Counted from the stretch's first letter, positions 40,428 through 48,591 are shown. The stretch is 64,000 nt of DNA from Flavobacterium luteolum (GCF_027111275.1 NZ_CP114286.1:3830501-3894500); one strand, 5' to 3'. Notes: generated from the letters alone by a model not told the origin. Program-made: numbers and translations.

Positions 40428-41237
40428 ATGAAAAAAGTAATTTTAAGCATCTCAGCGATGCTGTTTGTAGGGTTTGCTGCCGTTGCGCAGAATAACACAA
40501 GTAATGTTGACCAACTTGGAAATACTCAAGTATCTTCAGTAACTCAACATGGTAGTTCAAATGATGCGCAAGTAAGACAAGGGGTTTTACCAAGTCAATT
40601 AGCTGCGTCAAACAATAATACCACAACAATTTTTCAACAAGGATCAGGTAATGCTGCCTTTACTTCGCAAAACAATTTACAGAATGATGCATATCAAACT
40701 CAATATGGTAACAGTAACCAAGCTACTATTTGGCAAGATCAGTTGGAAGGTAATGCAAGTCAAGGATATGATTTAGCAGTTCAATACCAAAGCGGAAGTA
40801 ATAATAAAGCAACTATTGATCAAGGAACAACGGGTAATAACCCTAAACCAACAAACCCTCCTTTTTCTGCAGCACAAAAACTTGTAATTGATGCTGTTGT
40901 TGTTCCTGCAGCTCCACATGCGCTTAATGATGCATACCAAACACAAACTGGTACTTATAGTGTGGCTTATGCTAGCCAAGGTGGTTGGGATAATTACTCA
41001 AATCAAGTGCAAAATGGTACAGGTGGAAATGATAGTGATAAAAACGTTTCAAACCATTATCAATACGGAAATTATAACCAAGCATGGTCTAATCAAAATG
41101 GTTGGGACTTAACTACTGATACAGTTCAAATTGGAAACTATAACTTTTCATCAGTTACTCAAGCTAATAATGGTCATTCTAGTGTTGTTTTCCAAAATGG
41201 AACTGCTAACGTTTCAAATGTTGCACAAACAAATTAG
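40428..41237 (+). CDS. csgA: Curli major subunit (curlin-repeat protein)
   Basis: Extracellular amyloid fibre subunit. The 269-residue protein starts at 40428 with a signal peptide (VILSISAMLFVGFAAVAQ); an earlier in-frame ATG would add 32 residues before the signal and is rejected. The mature chain is rich in Gln, Asn and Gly and contains roughly nine imperfect curlin repeats of the type Q-x-G-x-x-N-x-A/S-x-x-x-Q, for example QYGNSNQATIWQ, QSGSNNKATIDQ, QYGNYNQAWSNQ and QIGNYNFSSVTQ. A non-repeat segment (KPTNPPFSAAQKLVIDAVVV) interrupts the array near residue 145. It is the first gene of csgA-B-E-F-G, separated from csgB by a hairpin. Confidence 0.92.
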   Translation: MKKVILSISAMLFVGFAAVAQNNTSNVDQLGNTQVSSVTQHGSSNDAQVRQGVLPSQLAASNNNTTTIFQQGSGNAAFTSQNNLQNDAYQTQYGNSNQATIWQDQLEGNASQGYDLAVQYQSGSNNKATIDQGTTGNNPKPTNPPFSAAQKLVIDAVVVPAAPHALNDAYQTQTGTYSVAYASQGGWDNYSNQVQNGTGGNDSDKNVSNHYQYGNYNQAWSNQNGWDLTTDTVQIGNYNFSSVTQANNGHSSVVFQNGTANVSNVAQTN

Positions 41238-41258
41238 ATAAATAATTGAAAAGAATAT

Positions 41259-41291
41259 AATAATGGGAAAGCGATTAGCTTTCTCATTATT
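41259..41291 (+). terminator. Attenuator-like hairpin between csgA and csgB
   Basis: Fourteen-bp stem AATAATGGGAAAGC/GCTTTCTCATTATT (one G-T pair) with a GATTA loop and only a weak T-rich tail. It may partly terminate or stabilise csgA mRNA, giving more fibre subunit than downstream proteins. Confidence 0.6.
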
Positions 41292-41313
41292 TATATTTTA
41301 AAAATATCAGAAA

Positions 41314-41832
41314 ATGAAAAAAATACTTTTAATCTTGATTCTATCATCTGGTTTTTGTACTGCTCAAAATCAAAGTGATTATAAGAATGATGATTTTAAA
41401 AATTATAGTTCTTCTATTTTTAATTCAGAAGAGAAAGCTTTAAGTGTCGTTACTGGTATGAATACAAAAGCACAAGATAATTTAAAATCAAAAATTCAGA
41501 CTGGTATCCAAATACAGCAAATAGGAGATTTAAATAAAGTGCATGCAAATTTAAAATCAAATGAGACAAAAGTTGCTGTAACTCAAAATGGTGATTACAA
41601 CACTTTATTGCTAGATAAAAATGCTAAAACAATTACTCAAAATGTTGTGCAGCAAGGAAACAACAATCGGATCACTGATTATACATTGTACACTAAATAC
41701 AATGTAAATATGGAAATGATCCAAAATGGTGATAATCAAAATATTCAAAACATTGGAACCAATTCACTGTCCAAAAACATGAAAATTACCCAGACAGGAA
41801 ATGGCGCTTCAATAATTCTTATAAATAAATAA
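41314..41832 (+). CDS. csgB: Curli nucleator-like protein
   Basis: A 172-residue exported protein (signal KKILLILILSSGFCTAQ). After a linker of about 45 residues (NYSSSIFNSEEKALSVVTG) it has four to five curlin-like repeats: QIQQIGDLNKVHANL, VAVTQNGDYNTLLLD, NVVQQGNNNRITDY, EMIQNGDNQNIQNIG and KITQTGNGASIILINK. A smaller repeat number than CsgA, charged residues within repeats and a position directly after csgA fit the minor nucleator CsgB. It ends three bases before the csgE start, so the two are translationally close. Assignment as nucleator rather than a second fibre subunit is inferred from the E. coli paradigm. Confidence 0.85.
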   Translation: MKKILLILILSSGFCTAQNQSDYKNDDFKNYSSSIFNSEEKALSVVTGMNTKAQDNLKSKIQTGIQIQQIGDLNKVHANLKSNETKVAVTQNGDYNTLLLDKNAKTITQNVVQQGNNNRITDYTLYTKYNVNMEMIQNGDNQNIQNIGTNSLSKNMKITQTGNGASIILINK

Positions 41833-41835
41833 AAG

Positions 41836-42566
41836 ATGCGTTTTATAAACAGGCATATCATACTCTTTTTAATGTTTTTTTCATTTATAATGTTAGGACA
41901 AGTTCCGCAAGATAAATTCAAAGCAAAAATCGAAGTAGAGAAAGTTGAAAACAGTGTAAAAATCACTGGTACTGCAGAAAACCTAACAGATGTTATTCGC
42001 AGTGCGGGCTATCGCTTGTCTGTTATAAAAAATAATGATAAAAGTAATAATCAATCTAATAATGAACAAGTTGGTGTTTTTACCTTACAGCCCAATGAGA
42101 TTCAAAAATTATCTACTTCTCAGATTAATTTGACCGCAGAAGATGAAGTAATTGTTTTGCTATTGTTTTATGATGAAGACAAACAAATTGTCGCAAAAGA
42201 CCGTGTGGTATTAGGTGAAGAAAAAAAAAAGATAATGTAATAGTCCTTCCCACTGATGGATTTGTTTTAAGGGGTATCATTACCGATGATACTAAAACAA
42301 AAGCAGGAAAAGATTTTTACGATAGATATTATTACAAATACAATGAAATAGGGATAAACGCCGAAAAAATAGTGACAATAGGTGAAGAATATAGTTTTGC
42401 CAGAAATACAGCAATATCTATAACTATAGATAATGAGGTTATTTATAATTTTTTAATTAGGCCAGACGACGAATTTTTAGATGCGGTTGCAGAAGAAGCT
42501 GTAAACGCAACCTTTACTTATTTGAAAGAAAAAGAAAAACAACGCAAATATTTCACTCAGTATTAA
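41836..42566 (+). CDS. csgE: CsgE curli chaperone with N-terminal CsgH-like domain, -1 frameshift in the middle
   Basis: Two frames together encode one protein of 243 residues. The first frame (41836-42240, 134 residues) gives a signal peptide (IILFLMFFSFIMLGQ) and an Ig-like domain (KAKIEVEKVENSVKITGTAE, EQVGVFTLQPNEIQKLS) resembling CsgH, an amyloid inhibitor. Reading then must move back one base in AAAAAAAAAAG at 42221-42231. The second frame continues DNVIVLPTDGFVLRGIITDD, KAGKDFYDRYYYKYNEIGIN, NTAISITIDNEVIYNFLIRP and DEFLDAVAEEAV, a clear CsgE domain; CsgE is the periplasmic adaptor that caps the CsgG pore and selects substrate. Without the shift, translation ends two codons after the run (IM-stop). 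It could be programmed slippage, a pseudogene or an assembly error. Confidence 0.85.
42213..42240 (+). promoter_or_regulatory. Slippery site in csgE (A-AAA-AAG) with upstream AGGTGA and early stop
   Basis: A10 at 42221-42230 plus G at 42231. The heptamer A AAA AAG (42225-42231) is in the zero-frame phase required for -1 slippage, as in dnaX. AGGTGA lies at 42213-42218, six bases before the heptamer. The zero-frame stop TAA is at 42238-42240. A 7-bp hairpin (GTATCAT/ATGATAC) lies at 42274-42292, farther than is usual for a stimulator. Confidence 0.7.
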
Positions 42567-42582
42567 TTTTATTATTAGCGAC

Positions 42583-42987
42583 ATGAAATTTATTTTAACC
42601 TTCGCAATGGTACTCTGCATTTCTCCGTTTATAAACGCGCAGGCACTAGTTTATAAACCAGTCAACCCGGCTTTTGGAGGAGATACTTTTAATTATCAAT
42701 GGCTTTTAAGCAGTGCAGAAGCACAAAATAAACAAAAGGATAAAACAGCAGATGCTAAACCACAAACTGATTTAGAGCGATTTAAATCGAGTTTGAATTC
42801 GCAATTATTAAGTCAGATTTCCAGTCAACTTTACAAACAGCAATTTGGTACAGATGGTATCAAAGAAGGCTCTTATACTTTTGGGAGTTATTCGGTTGAT
42901 GTGTTCCCCTCTTCAGGTGGACTGACACTCAATATTCTGGATACCAATACAGGAGAGCAAACTCAAGTAATCATCCCAAATCAATAA
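42583..42987 (+). CDS. csgF: Curli assembly protein CsgF
   Basis: A 134-residue exported protein (signal MKFILTFAMVLCISPFINAQ). The mature N-terminus ALVYKPVNPAFGGDTFNYQW is the conserved CsgF segment, which in E. coli inserts into the CsgG pore as a second constriction (pattern xFxNPxFGGxP there). It is followed by a Q/K-rich linker (AEAQNKQKDKTADAK), a helical region (DLERFKSSLNSQLLSQISSQLY) and a C-terminal strand region (YTFGSYSVDVFPSSGGLTLNI). CsgF couples secretion to nucleation at the cell surface. It lies 16 bp after csgE and one base before csgG, clearly in the same transcript. Confidence 0.93.
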   Translation: MKFILTFAMVLCISPFINAQALVYKPVNPAFGGDTFNYQWLLSSAEAQNKQKDKTADAKPQTDLERFKSSLNSQLLSQISSQLYKQQFGTDGIKEGSYTFGSYSVDVFPSSGGLTLNILDTNTGEQTQVIIPNQ

Positions 42988-42988
42988 C

Positions 42989-44350
42989 ATGCGATTACAT
43001 TACTACTCATTTATCTTAATTGGATTTCTTTTTACTGGCTGCGGCGCTTACTATAATCAACCCACTGGAGTTCAAAAAGCTGTTTTGGGAGAAGGAACGC
43101 CTGCGACGTCATTATTAAAAGATCTGCCAAAACCTAAGGAACCAGTTGTGGTTGGTGTCTATAAATTTAGAGACCAAACGGGACAGTATAAACCTCAGGA
43201 AAACGGAAGCAGTTTTAGTACAGCTGTAACTCAGGGAGCGACTTCTATTTTGATAAAAGCGCTGGAAGATTCTAAATGGTTTGTTCCCATTGAACGTGAA
43301 AATATTGGAAACTTATTGCAGGAACGAAATCTTATTCGTGCAACAAGACAGGAATATGTAAAAAATGCTAATCCCAATGAGCCGCAACTAACACCTTTAT
43401 TGTATGCGGGAGTTTTATTAGAAGGAGGAATTGTTTCCTATGACTCTAATATTATTACAGGCGGATTTGGCGCAAGATATTTTGGTGCGGGAGCATCTGT
43501 AAAATATCGTCAGGATCGTGTAACAATTTATCTGAGAATGATTTCTACATCAAACGGAAAAATTTTAAAATCGGTTTATATATCAAAAACTATTTTGTCT
43601 CAGGCAATTGACGAAAGTCTTTTCAGATATGTCAATTTTAAAAGACTTTTGGAAGTAGAAACAGGTTACACGACTAACGAACCCGTACATATGGCTGTTA
43701 CAGAAGCTATAGAAAAAGCCGTTGAATCTTTGGTTTTGGAAGGAATAAAGGACAATATTTGGGAAGCAGACGCGCCAAAATGGGAAGTTGATAATTTATT
43801 AAAAGCTTACGCTGAAGAAACAAAAACTGCTGATGTGACTGGTTTGTATGACCGTGTACTTGAAAACAGAAGAAGTAAATTTGGCATTGAGCTTTCTGGT
43901 GGTACTACTTTAATGGATGGAGATTATCAAGATCCGCTATTAAGACCTTTTGGACGTGGAGCCTTAAAATGGATGCTTACTCCAAGTTTTACGGTAAGTG
44001 CTTCTACGAACGTTGTAAACCTTGCTAATAAAAATTTGCTTGATGTTGGCTACATTACCTACGACCTGAACATGGAATGGATCATTCTTCCAAAAGACCG
44101 TCTTACTCCATATTTATATATTGGAGGAGGGTATGGTATGAATAGGAAATTTGAAAATACGTATGGAAAAATTCAATATGGTGCGGGCTTAGAATATATG
44201 GCATCAGACCAAATCGGAATTAAATTGTTTGCTGAACAGAATATTAATTTCAGTGACAATCTTGATTATATCGTAGCAGGAACTCGTGATGATTACTATT
44301 ATAAATTCGGGTTAGGACTAACGTTTTACTTTGGTAAAAAGAAAAAGTAA
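42989..44350 (+). CDS. csgG: CsgG curli secretion channel with C-terminal barrel-like extension
   Basis: Outer-membrane lipoprotein that forms the nonameric curlin secretion pore. It has a lipobox FLFTGC (Cys18), then the CsgG core: VVVGVYKFRDQTGQYKPQEN, FSTAVTQGATSILIKALEDS, WFVPIERENIGNLLQERNLI, the pore strands around GGIVSYDSNIITGGFGARYFG and VTIYLRMISTSNGKILKSVY. E. coli CsgG ends near residue 277. This protein is 453 residues, with about 165 extra residues containing alternating strands (KFGIELSGGTTLMDGDY, TPYLYIGGGYGMNRKFENTY, IQYGAGLEYMASDQIGIKLF, FGLGLTFYF) that look like a small beta-barrel. It lies one base after csgF. Confidence 0.93.
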   Translation: MRLHYYSFILIGFLFTGCGAYYNQPTGVQKAVLGEGTPATSLLKDLPKPKEPVVVGVYKFRDQTGQYKPQENGSSFSTAVTQGATSILIKALEDSKWFVPIERENIGNLLQERNLIRATRQEYVKNANPNEPQLTPLLYAGVLLEGGIVSYDSNIITGGFGARYFGAGASVKYRQDRVTIYLRMISTSNGKILKSVYISKTILSQAIDESLFRYVNFKRLLEVETGYTTNEPVHMAVTEAIEKAVESLVLEGIKDNIWEADAPKWEVDNLLKAYAEETKTADVTGLYDRVLENRRSKFGIELSGGTTLMDGDYQDPLLRPFGRGALKWMLTPSFTVSASTNVVNLANKNLLDVGYITYDLNMEWIILPKDRLTPYLYIGGGYGMNRKFENTYGKIQYGAGLEYMASDQIGIKLFAEQNINFSDNLDYIVAGTRDDYYYKFGLGLTFYFGKKKK

Positions 44351-44407
44351 CAAGTTAGAAATTTCGAAAATAGAAGACACACGTTTAAAATTTAAAGCAA
44401 GCTAATC

Positions 44408-45892
44408 ATGAAGAATTTATACAAAATAATAAGTGCAATTTTTTTAGTGGTTTTGATTTCCTGCAGCGAAGAAAAAATAGGAGATTCTGAATTTGGAACT
44501 GTTACAGGAAAAGTCGTTAACAGCGAAACCTTTGAGCCAATGGAAAATGTAAAAATTATGTCTAGTCCAACTACCAGTACAGTTTTTACAGATGTAGAAG
44601 GGAAGTTTACAGTAACAAATGTCAAAGTTGGAGAATATTCTTTTCAAGCCCAAAAAGAAGGCTTCATTGCAAAATTTGAGGCAGCTAGTGTGACGGCAAA
44701 TAGTACATCACAAATTGTTTTTGAATTAAGTAAATCTACTGCAAATAATAAACCGCCAACAGTTCCTGTTTTAGCAGCTCCTGTAGATAATAGTGTAAGT
44801 CAGCCAGTAAATTTAGATTTAACATGGACGGTGACAGATCCAGATAATGATACAATGACATACACCGTGACACTCAGAAACGATAAAAACAGTGATGTAG
44901 CGGTTTTTAATGACATCAAAGATAAAAAATTGACTCTCACAGATCTGATTTTTGGAACTAAATACTATTGGCAAGTTTCTGTAAGTGATGGGGTGAATAC
45001 TCCTGTATTAAGCACTATCAGCGCTTTCTCTACAATAGCTTTTCCGGCAACAAGAAATTTGTTTGTCAAAAGTATTAGCGGTAATAATGTGATTTTCGCT
45101 GCAGATGACGCAGGTAAACAATATCAATTGACAAGTTCAGATAAAAATAGCTGGCGCCCTAGACGAAACAACCAAGCTCAGAAAATTGCTTTTATCGGGA
45201 CAAGTGGTTCACAAAATGATATTTACACCATGGATTTTGATGGGACTAATATTAAAAAAGTAACAAGTTCGGTCCCTATTGCAGGATTTAATGCTGATTT
45301 TTTAGGGTACTCATGGAATGCATCGGGAAGTGAATTTATCTATCCAAATTTTGATAAATTATACCGAATAAAGAGCGATGGCAGCGGATTGACCAAAATC
45401 TTCCAGACTCCAAATGGTAAATTTATTTCAGAATGTGATTGGAGTTCAGATGGCAGTAAAATAGCCTTAAAAGTGAATGATATAAATGGGTATAATGTGG
45501 AAATTTATGTTATAAATCCGTCTGGTGCAGTTGTTACACCCATATTAGCTGGAGAGACAGGAGCCGTTAGTGGCTTGAATTTTTCTGTTTCAGGCTTAAA
45601 ATTGGTTTACACAAAAGATGTCTCGGGATTTGAAAGTTCCAATTATCGCCAGTTGGATTCTAAAATTTTTGAATATAGTTTTCTTCTTGGAAATTCATAT
45701 CAATTGGCTACTGAAAAACCAACAGGGACAAATGATTTAGATGTTCGATATTCTCCTAATGAAGCAGAGCTAATTTTTCTAAATACTTCAAATGATGGTA
45801 TTTCTGTGAAGAATGTTGTAAAATGTGGTATTGGAATTGTGAATTCAAGGGTGACATTGTACACAGGTAGCTCAATGCCCGATTGGGAATAA
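44408..45892 (+). CDS. Curli-operon lipoprotein with carboxypeptidase-regulatory-like, Fn3-like and PD40-like domains
   Basis: A 494-residue lipoprotein (signal ISAIFLVVLISC, lipidated Cys near residue 18). Order: carboxypeptidase regulatory-like beta domain (about 30-107; GTVTGKVVNSETFEPMENVK, VEGKFTVTNVKVGEYSFQAQ), a fibronectin III-like domain (about 115-210; WTVTDPDNDTMTYTVTLRND, TKYYWQVSVSDG) and a C-terminal propeller-like region (about 225-494) with TolB/PD40 blades such as NDIYTMDFDGTNIKKVTSS, KLYRIKSDGSGLTKIF and DWSSDGSKIALKV. It lies 57 bp after csgG with a terminator behind it, so it is the last gene of the curli operon. A role as a surface-binding or fibre-anchoring accessory is inferred from position. 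Confidence 0.82.
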   Translation: MKNLYKIISAIFLVVLISCSEEKIGDSEFGTVTGKVVNSETFEPMENVKIMSSPTTSTVFTDVEGKFTVTNVKVGEYSFQAQKEGFIAKFEAASVTANSTSQIVFELSKSTANNKPPTVPVLAAPVDNSVSQPVNLDLTWTVTDPDNDTMTYTVTLRNDKNSDVAVFNDIKDKKLTLTDLIFGTKYYWQVSVSDGVNTPVLSTISAFSTIAFPATRNLFVKSISGNNVIFAADDAGKQYQLTSSDKNSWRPRRNNQAQKIAFIGTSGSQNDIYTMDFDGTNIKKVTSSVPIAGFNADFLGYSWNASGSEFIYPNFDKLYRIKSDGSGLTKIFQTPNGKFISECDWSSDGSKIALKVNDINGYNVEIYVINPSGAVVTPILAGETGAVSGLNFSVSGLKLVYTKDVSGFESSNYRQLDSKIFEYSFLLGNSYQLATEKPTGTNDLDVRYSPNEAELIFLNTSNDGISVKNVVKCGIGIVNSRVTLYTGSSMPDWE

Positions 45893-45933
45893 AAATAAAC
45901 AGCCAAGAGCTTCATAACCAATTTTATTTCGGG

Positions 45934-45970
45934 AAATCGGCAGGAAATAATCTTCTGCCGATTTTTTTTA
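45934..45970 (+). terminator. Terminator of the curli operon
   Basis: Stem AAATCGGCAG/CTGCCGATTT with an 11-base loop and a T run. Confidence 0.85.
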
Positions 45971-46046
45971 GAATCAAATAATCGAATAAGTCAAAGAATT
46001 AAAAAAAGGGATTATCTTTGCAGCACATCAACACAAACTAATTTTC

Positions 46047-47225
46047 ATGAGTTCAGATTCTAGCAAAAGATATGCACAAAGAGGTGTTTCGGCATCAAAA
46101 GAAGACGTACATAACGCTATTAAAAATATTGACAAAGGTTTATTTCCGCAGGCATTCTGCAAAATTGTTCCAGATTATTTAACGCAAGATTCAGAACACT
46201 GTCTTATCATGCACGCCGATGGAGCTGGAACAAAATCGTCTTTGGCTTATATGTACTGGAAAGAAACTGGAGATCTTTCTGTTTGGAAAGGAATTGCTCA
46301 AGATGCCTTAATCATGAATATTGACGATTTATTATGTGTTGGTGCAACAGATAATATTTTGCTTTCTTCTACTATTGGAAGAAATAAAAATCTAATTCCT
46401 GCCGAAGTTATTTCTGCAATTATCAACGGAACAGAAGAATTAATCAACGAATTAAAATCATTCGGAGTTACGATTCATTCAACAGGAGGAGAAACTGCTG
46501 ATGTTGGAGATGTAGTTCGTACTATTATTGTAGATTCTACTGTAACAGCAAGAATGAAACGTTCTGATGTTGTAGACAACGCAAACATCAAAGCTGGAGA
46601 CGTAATTGTTGGTTTGGCTTCTTTTGGTCAGGCAACTTACGAAAAAGGATATAACGGCGGAATGGGAAGTAACGGATTAACTTCTGCACGTCATGATGTT
46701 TTTGGCAAATATTTGGCTAAAAAATATCCAGAAAGTTACGATGCAGCCGTTCCAGAAGAATTAATTTATTCGGGACAAGTAAATTTAACCGATGAGGTTG
46801 AAAAAAGCCCAATAAATGCTGGTCAATTAGTACTTTCTCCAACTAGAACTTACGCTCCAATTATCAAGAAAATTTTAGATAAATATACTCCAAAAGAGAT
46901 TCACGGAATGGTGCATTGCAGTGGAGGTGCACAAACTAAAATTTTGCATTTCGTAAAAGATTTGCATGTTATAAAAGACAATTTATTTCCAGTTCCGCCA
47001 TTGTTCAAATTAATTCAAGAACAATCAAAAACAGATTGGAAAGAAATGTATCAGGTTTTCAATTGCGGTCACAGAATGGAGCTTTACGTTCCAGAAAGTA
47101 TTGCGCAAGATATTATCGAAATTTCGAAATCTTTCAATGTTGATGCGCAGATTGTAGGTAGAGTAGAAGCTTCGGATTCTAAAAAGCTTACAATTACTAG
47201 CGAATACGGAACATTCAACTATTAA
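46047..47225 (+). CDS. purM: Phosphoribosylformylglycinamidine cyclo-ligase (AIR synthetase)
   Basis: ATP-dependent ring closure of FGAM to aminoimidazole ribotide in purine synthesis. The 392 residues show the AIRS fold: RYAQRGVSASKEDVHNAIKN, MHADGAGTKSSLAYMYWKET, IAQDALIMNIDDLLCVGATD (the nucleotide-binding DD pair), IHSTGGETADVGDVVRTII and HCSGGAQTKILHF. It is longer than E. coli PurM (345) but normal for the Bacteroidetes branch. A TATCTTTG (-7) box lies at 46013-46020, 26 bp before the start. Monocistronic, flanked by a terminator and an inverted repeat. Confidence 0.95.
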   Translation: MSSDSSKRYAQRGVSASKEDVHNAIKNIDKGLFPQAFCKIVPDYLTQDSEHCLIMHADGAGTKSSLAYMYWKETGDLSVWKGIAQDALIMNIDDLLCVGATDNILLSSTIGRNKNLIPAEVISAIINGTEELINELKSFGVTIHSTGGETADVGDVVRTIIVDSTVTARMKRSDVVDNANIKAGDVIVGLASFGQATYEKGYNGGMGSNGLTSARHDVFGKYLAKKYPESYDAAVPEELIYSGQVNLTDEVEKSPINAGQLVLSPTRTYAPIIKKILDKYTPKEIHGMVHCSGGAQTKILHFVKDLHVIKDNLFPVPPLFKLIQEQSKTDWKEMYQVFNCGHRMELYVPESIAQDIIEISKSFNVDAQIVGRVEASDSKKLTITSEYGTFNY

Positions 47226-47230
47226 AAAAA

Positions 47231-47365
47231 TAACCATATAAGTGATATAAGTTCATTTTAAGTTAGATTGTCAGACTGAGCGAAGTCGAAGTCCTATTTT
47301 GATTTGACAGCTTTCTATTTCACTCAGAAAGAATTTATATTTTCTTATATCACTTATATGGTTTA
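47231..47365. repeat. Inverted repeat CCATATAAGTGATATAAG with nested half element
   Basis: Arms TAACCATATAAGTGATATAAG (47231-47251) and CTTATATCACTTATATGGTTA-like (47344-47365) frame about 90 bp that include a half copy of the GTCACCCTGAGC family (GTCAGACTGAGCGAAGTCGA, 47270-47289) without its partner arm. Confidence 0.82.
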
Positions 47366-47378
47366 AAAATATTTAACT

Positions 47379-47735
47379 ATGTACGAATTACTTTTCTGGA
47401 AATATCTAGACGAAATTTACCTGAACAATCAGGAAGTTTATGAAGCGCTTGTAGAAAAACAAGAGGTTGAAGGTTTAGCAGAACTTCAAGTTGAAGTAAT
47501 CGTAAATAGAATTAATTCAGTCTTTTCAGATTGGGAAAGAGTAGATGAAAACAGCTGGAAAAATCCAAAAGGGAAAGGTGCATTTCAAGTAATCACTACT
47601 CCACAAAGCATAAAAATTGACTGCTACGGAACAGAAGGAAAAACCATGAATAAATTGGTTGATATCATGGAAGAATTCAAATGTCCGCTTTACGATCCGC
47701 AAGTTCCAGAACGTTATGATGAAATGAACGAGTAA
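47379..47735 (+). CDS. Conserved hypothetical protein
   Basis: A 118-residue soluble protein that I do not recognise, apparently an alpha/beta protein. It is rich in acidic and aromatic residues: YELLFWKYLDEIYLNNQEVY, VEVIVNRINSVFSDWERVDE, WKNPKGKGAFQVITTPQSIK, CYGTEGKTMNKLVDIMEEFK and a proline-rich C-terminus (CPLYDPQVPERYDEMNE). There is no signal peptide or membrane helix. It lies downstream of purM, separated by an inverted repeat of 135 bp, so read-through from purM is possible but not certain. Confidence 0.75.
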   Translation: MYELLFWKYLDEIYLNNQEVYEALVEKQEVEGLAELQVEVIVNRINSVFSDWERVDENSWKNPKGKGAFQVITTPQSIKIDCYGTEGKTMNKLVDIMEEFKCPLYDPQVPERYDEMNE

Positions 47736-47738
47736 AAA

Positions 47739-47827
47739 ATAATTGTAAATTGTTAATTGTAAATTGTAAATGGCGAATTATGAACAGCTATCAATCATTT
47801 ACAATTTACAATTCACAATTCATAATT
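47739..47827. repeat. Inverted repeat of AATTGTAAATTGTAAAT words
   Basis: Left arm AATTGTAAATTGTTAATTG... and right arm ...TTTACAATTTACAATTCACA form a long imperfect stem. It sits between convergent genes and may act as a bidirectional terminator. Confidence 0.78.
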
Positions 47828-47831
47828 AAAA

Positions 47832-48455
47832 CTACCCGTTTTTCAAAAGTACATCCTGTTCTTTTCTCATTTTAGCTAGCAATTGATCAACATGTGTTTT
47901 TATTTTCTCCGGAAGCATATTCCAATTTTGATCTTTTTTGAAACTTCTGCAATCGTCTAAATCACATTCAACTGCGCGAATAGCGTATTTTTTGTTTTTA
48001 TAAACGGTAATTACTTTTACTCTTCTTATATAGCCGTCTTCAGTTCGTGTTCCATAGACAATAATAGGATCAATAAATCCATCTCCATCAATATCTTTTG
48101 TACTGCAATATTTTGTCCAGAACCAGATATTAGTTTCTTTAGGGAGATTATCTTCAAGAAGATCATTTATTCTCCATTTTTCTAAAAATCCGCCGTGATC
48201 ATTAATTACACAAATTGCTTGTATTTTGGTATTTAAAGTATCTTTTTTAGAAATTGTTTTTTGATTTTCGCTCAAAACCAATTCGTAAACACCACCTTTA
48301 TCCTGAAATTCAAAAGCTCTGTAAATAGGAAAATCAGTTACGTTTTCAAGTTCCCTTTCTGAAATTTCCTTTTTCGTTAATCTGTGGCTTTCAATTTTTT
48401 GAGAAAAAATAAACGATGAAGAGAAAGAAAGTAAAATTAAAATATATTTTTTCAT
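47832..48455 (-). CDS. Secreted hypothetical protein with Ca-binding-like DxDxDG motif
   Basis: A 207-residue exported protein with signal peptide (YILILLSFSSSFIFSQ). The mature sequence contains FPIYRAFEFQDKGGVYELVL, an N-terminal beta-rich region, then NIWFWTKYCSTKDIDGDGFIDPIIVYGTRT, where DIDGDGFID (about residues 121-129) is a dockerin/EF-hand/FG-GAP-type calcium-binding loop. A C-terminal ECDLDDCRSFKKDQNWNMLP and helical tail (IKTHVDQLLAKMRKEQDVL) complete it. This layout occurs in secreted Flavobacteriia proteins of unknown role, sometimes annotated as linked to surface polysaccharide. A TATCTTTG box lies on the minus strand at 48480-48487, 25 bp upstream. Confidence 0.75.
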   Translation of the reverse strand: MKKYILILLSFSSSFIFSQKIESHRLTKKEISERELENVTDFPIYRAFEFQDKGGVYELVLSENQKTISKKDTLNTKIQAICVINDHGGFLEKWRINDLLEDNLPKETNIWFWTKYCSTKDIDGDGFIDPIIVYGTRTEDGYIRRVKVITVYKNKKYAIRAVECDLDDCRSFKKDQNWNMLPEKIKTHVDQLLAKMRKEQDVLLKNG

Positions 48456-48591
48456 GTTTTGGCTTGGCTTTTAGTATGCCAAAGATATTTAAACCTTTTG
48501 AGTCAGCTAAATTTATGTTTTTTAAAAATAGATTTTGTTGTACTTTTCTGCATTCAAATGACAACAAAGATTTCAAAGAAAAACTATAAAA

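Noticed and set aside
42372..42566. Separate small gene of 64 codons after csgE
   Set aside because: It is the internal part of the CsgE domain; in-frame coding extends upstream without a start to the A10 run, so it belongs to csgE.
47270..47295. Independent promoter or operator between purM and the hypothetical gene
   Set aside because: The sequence GTCAGACTGAGCGAAGTCG is a half copy of the repeat family seen at 9684 and 50932, which is a simpler explanation.
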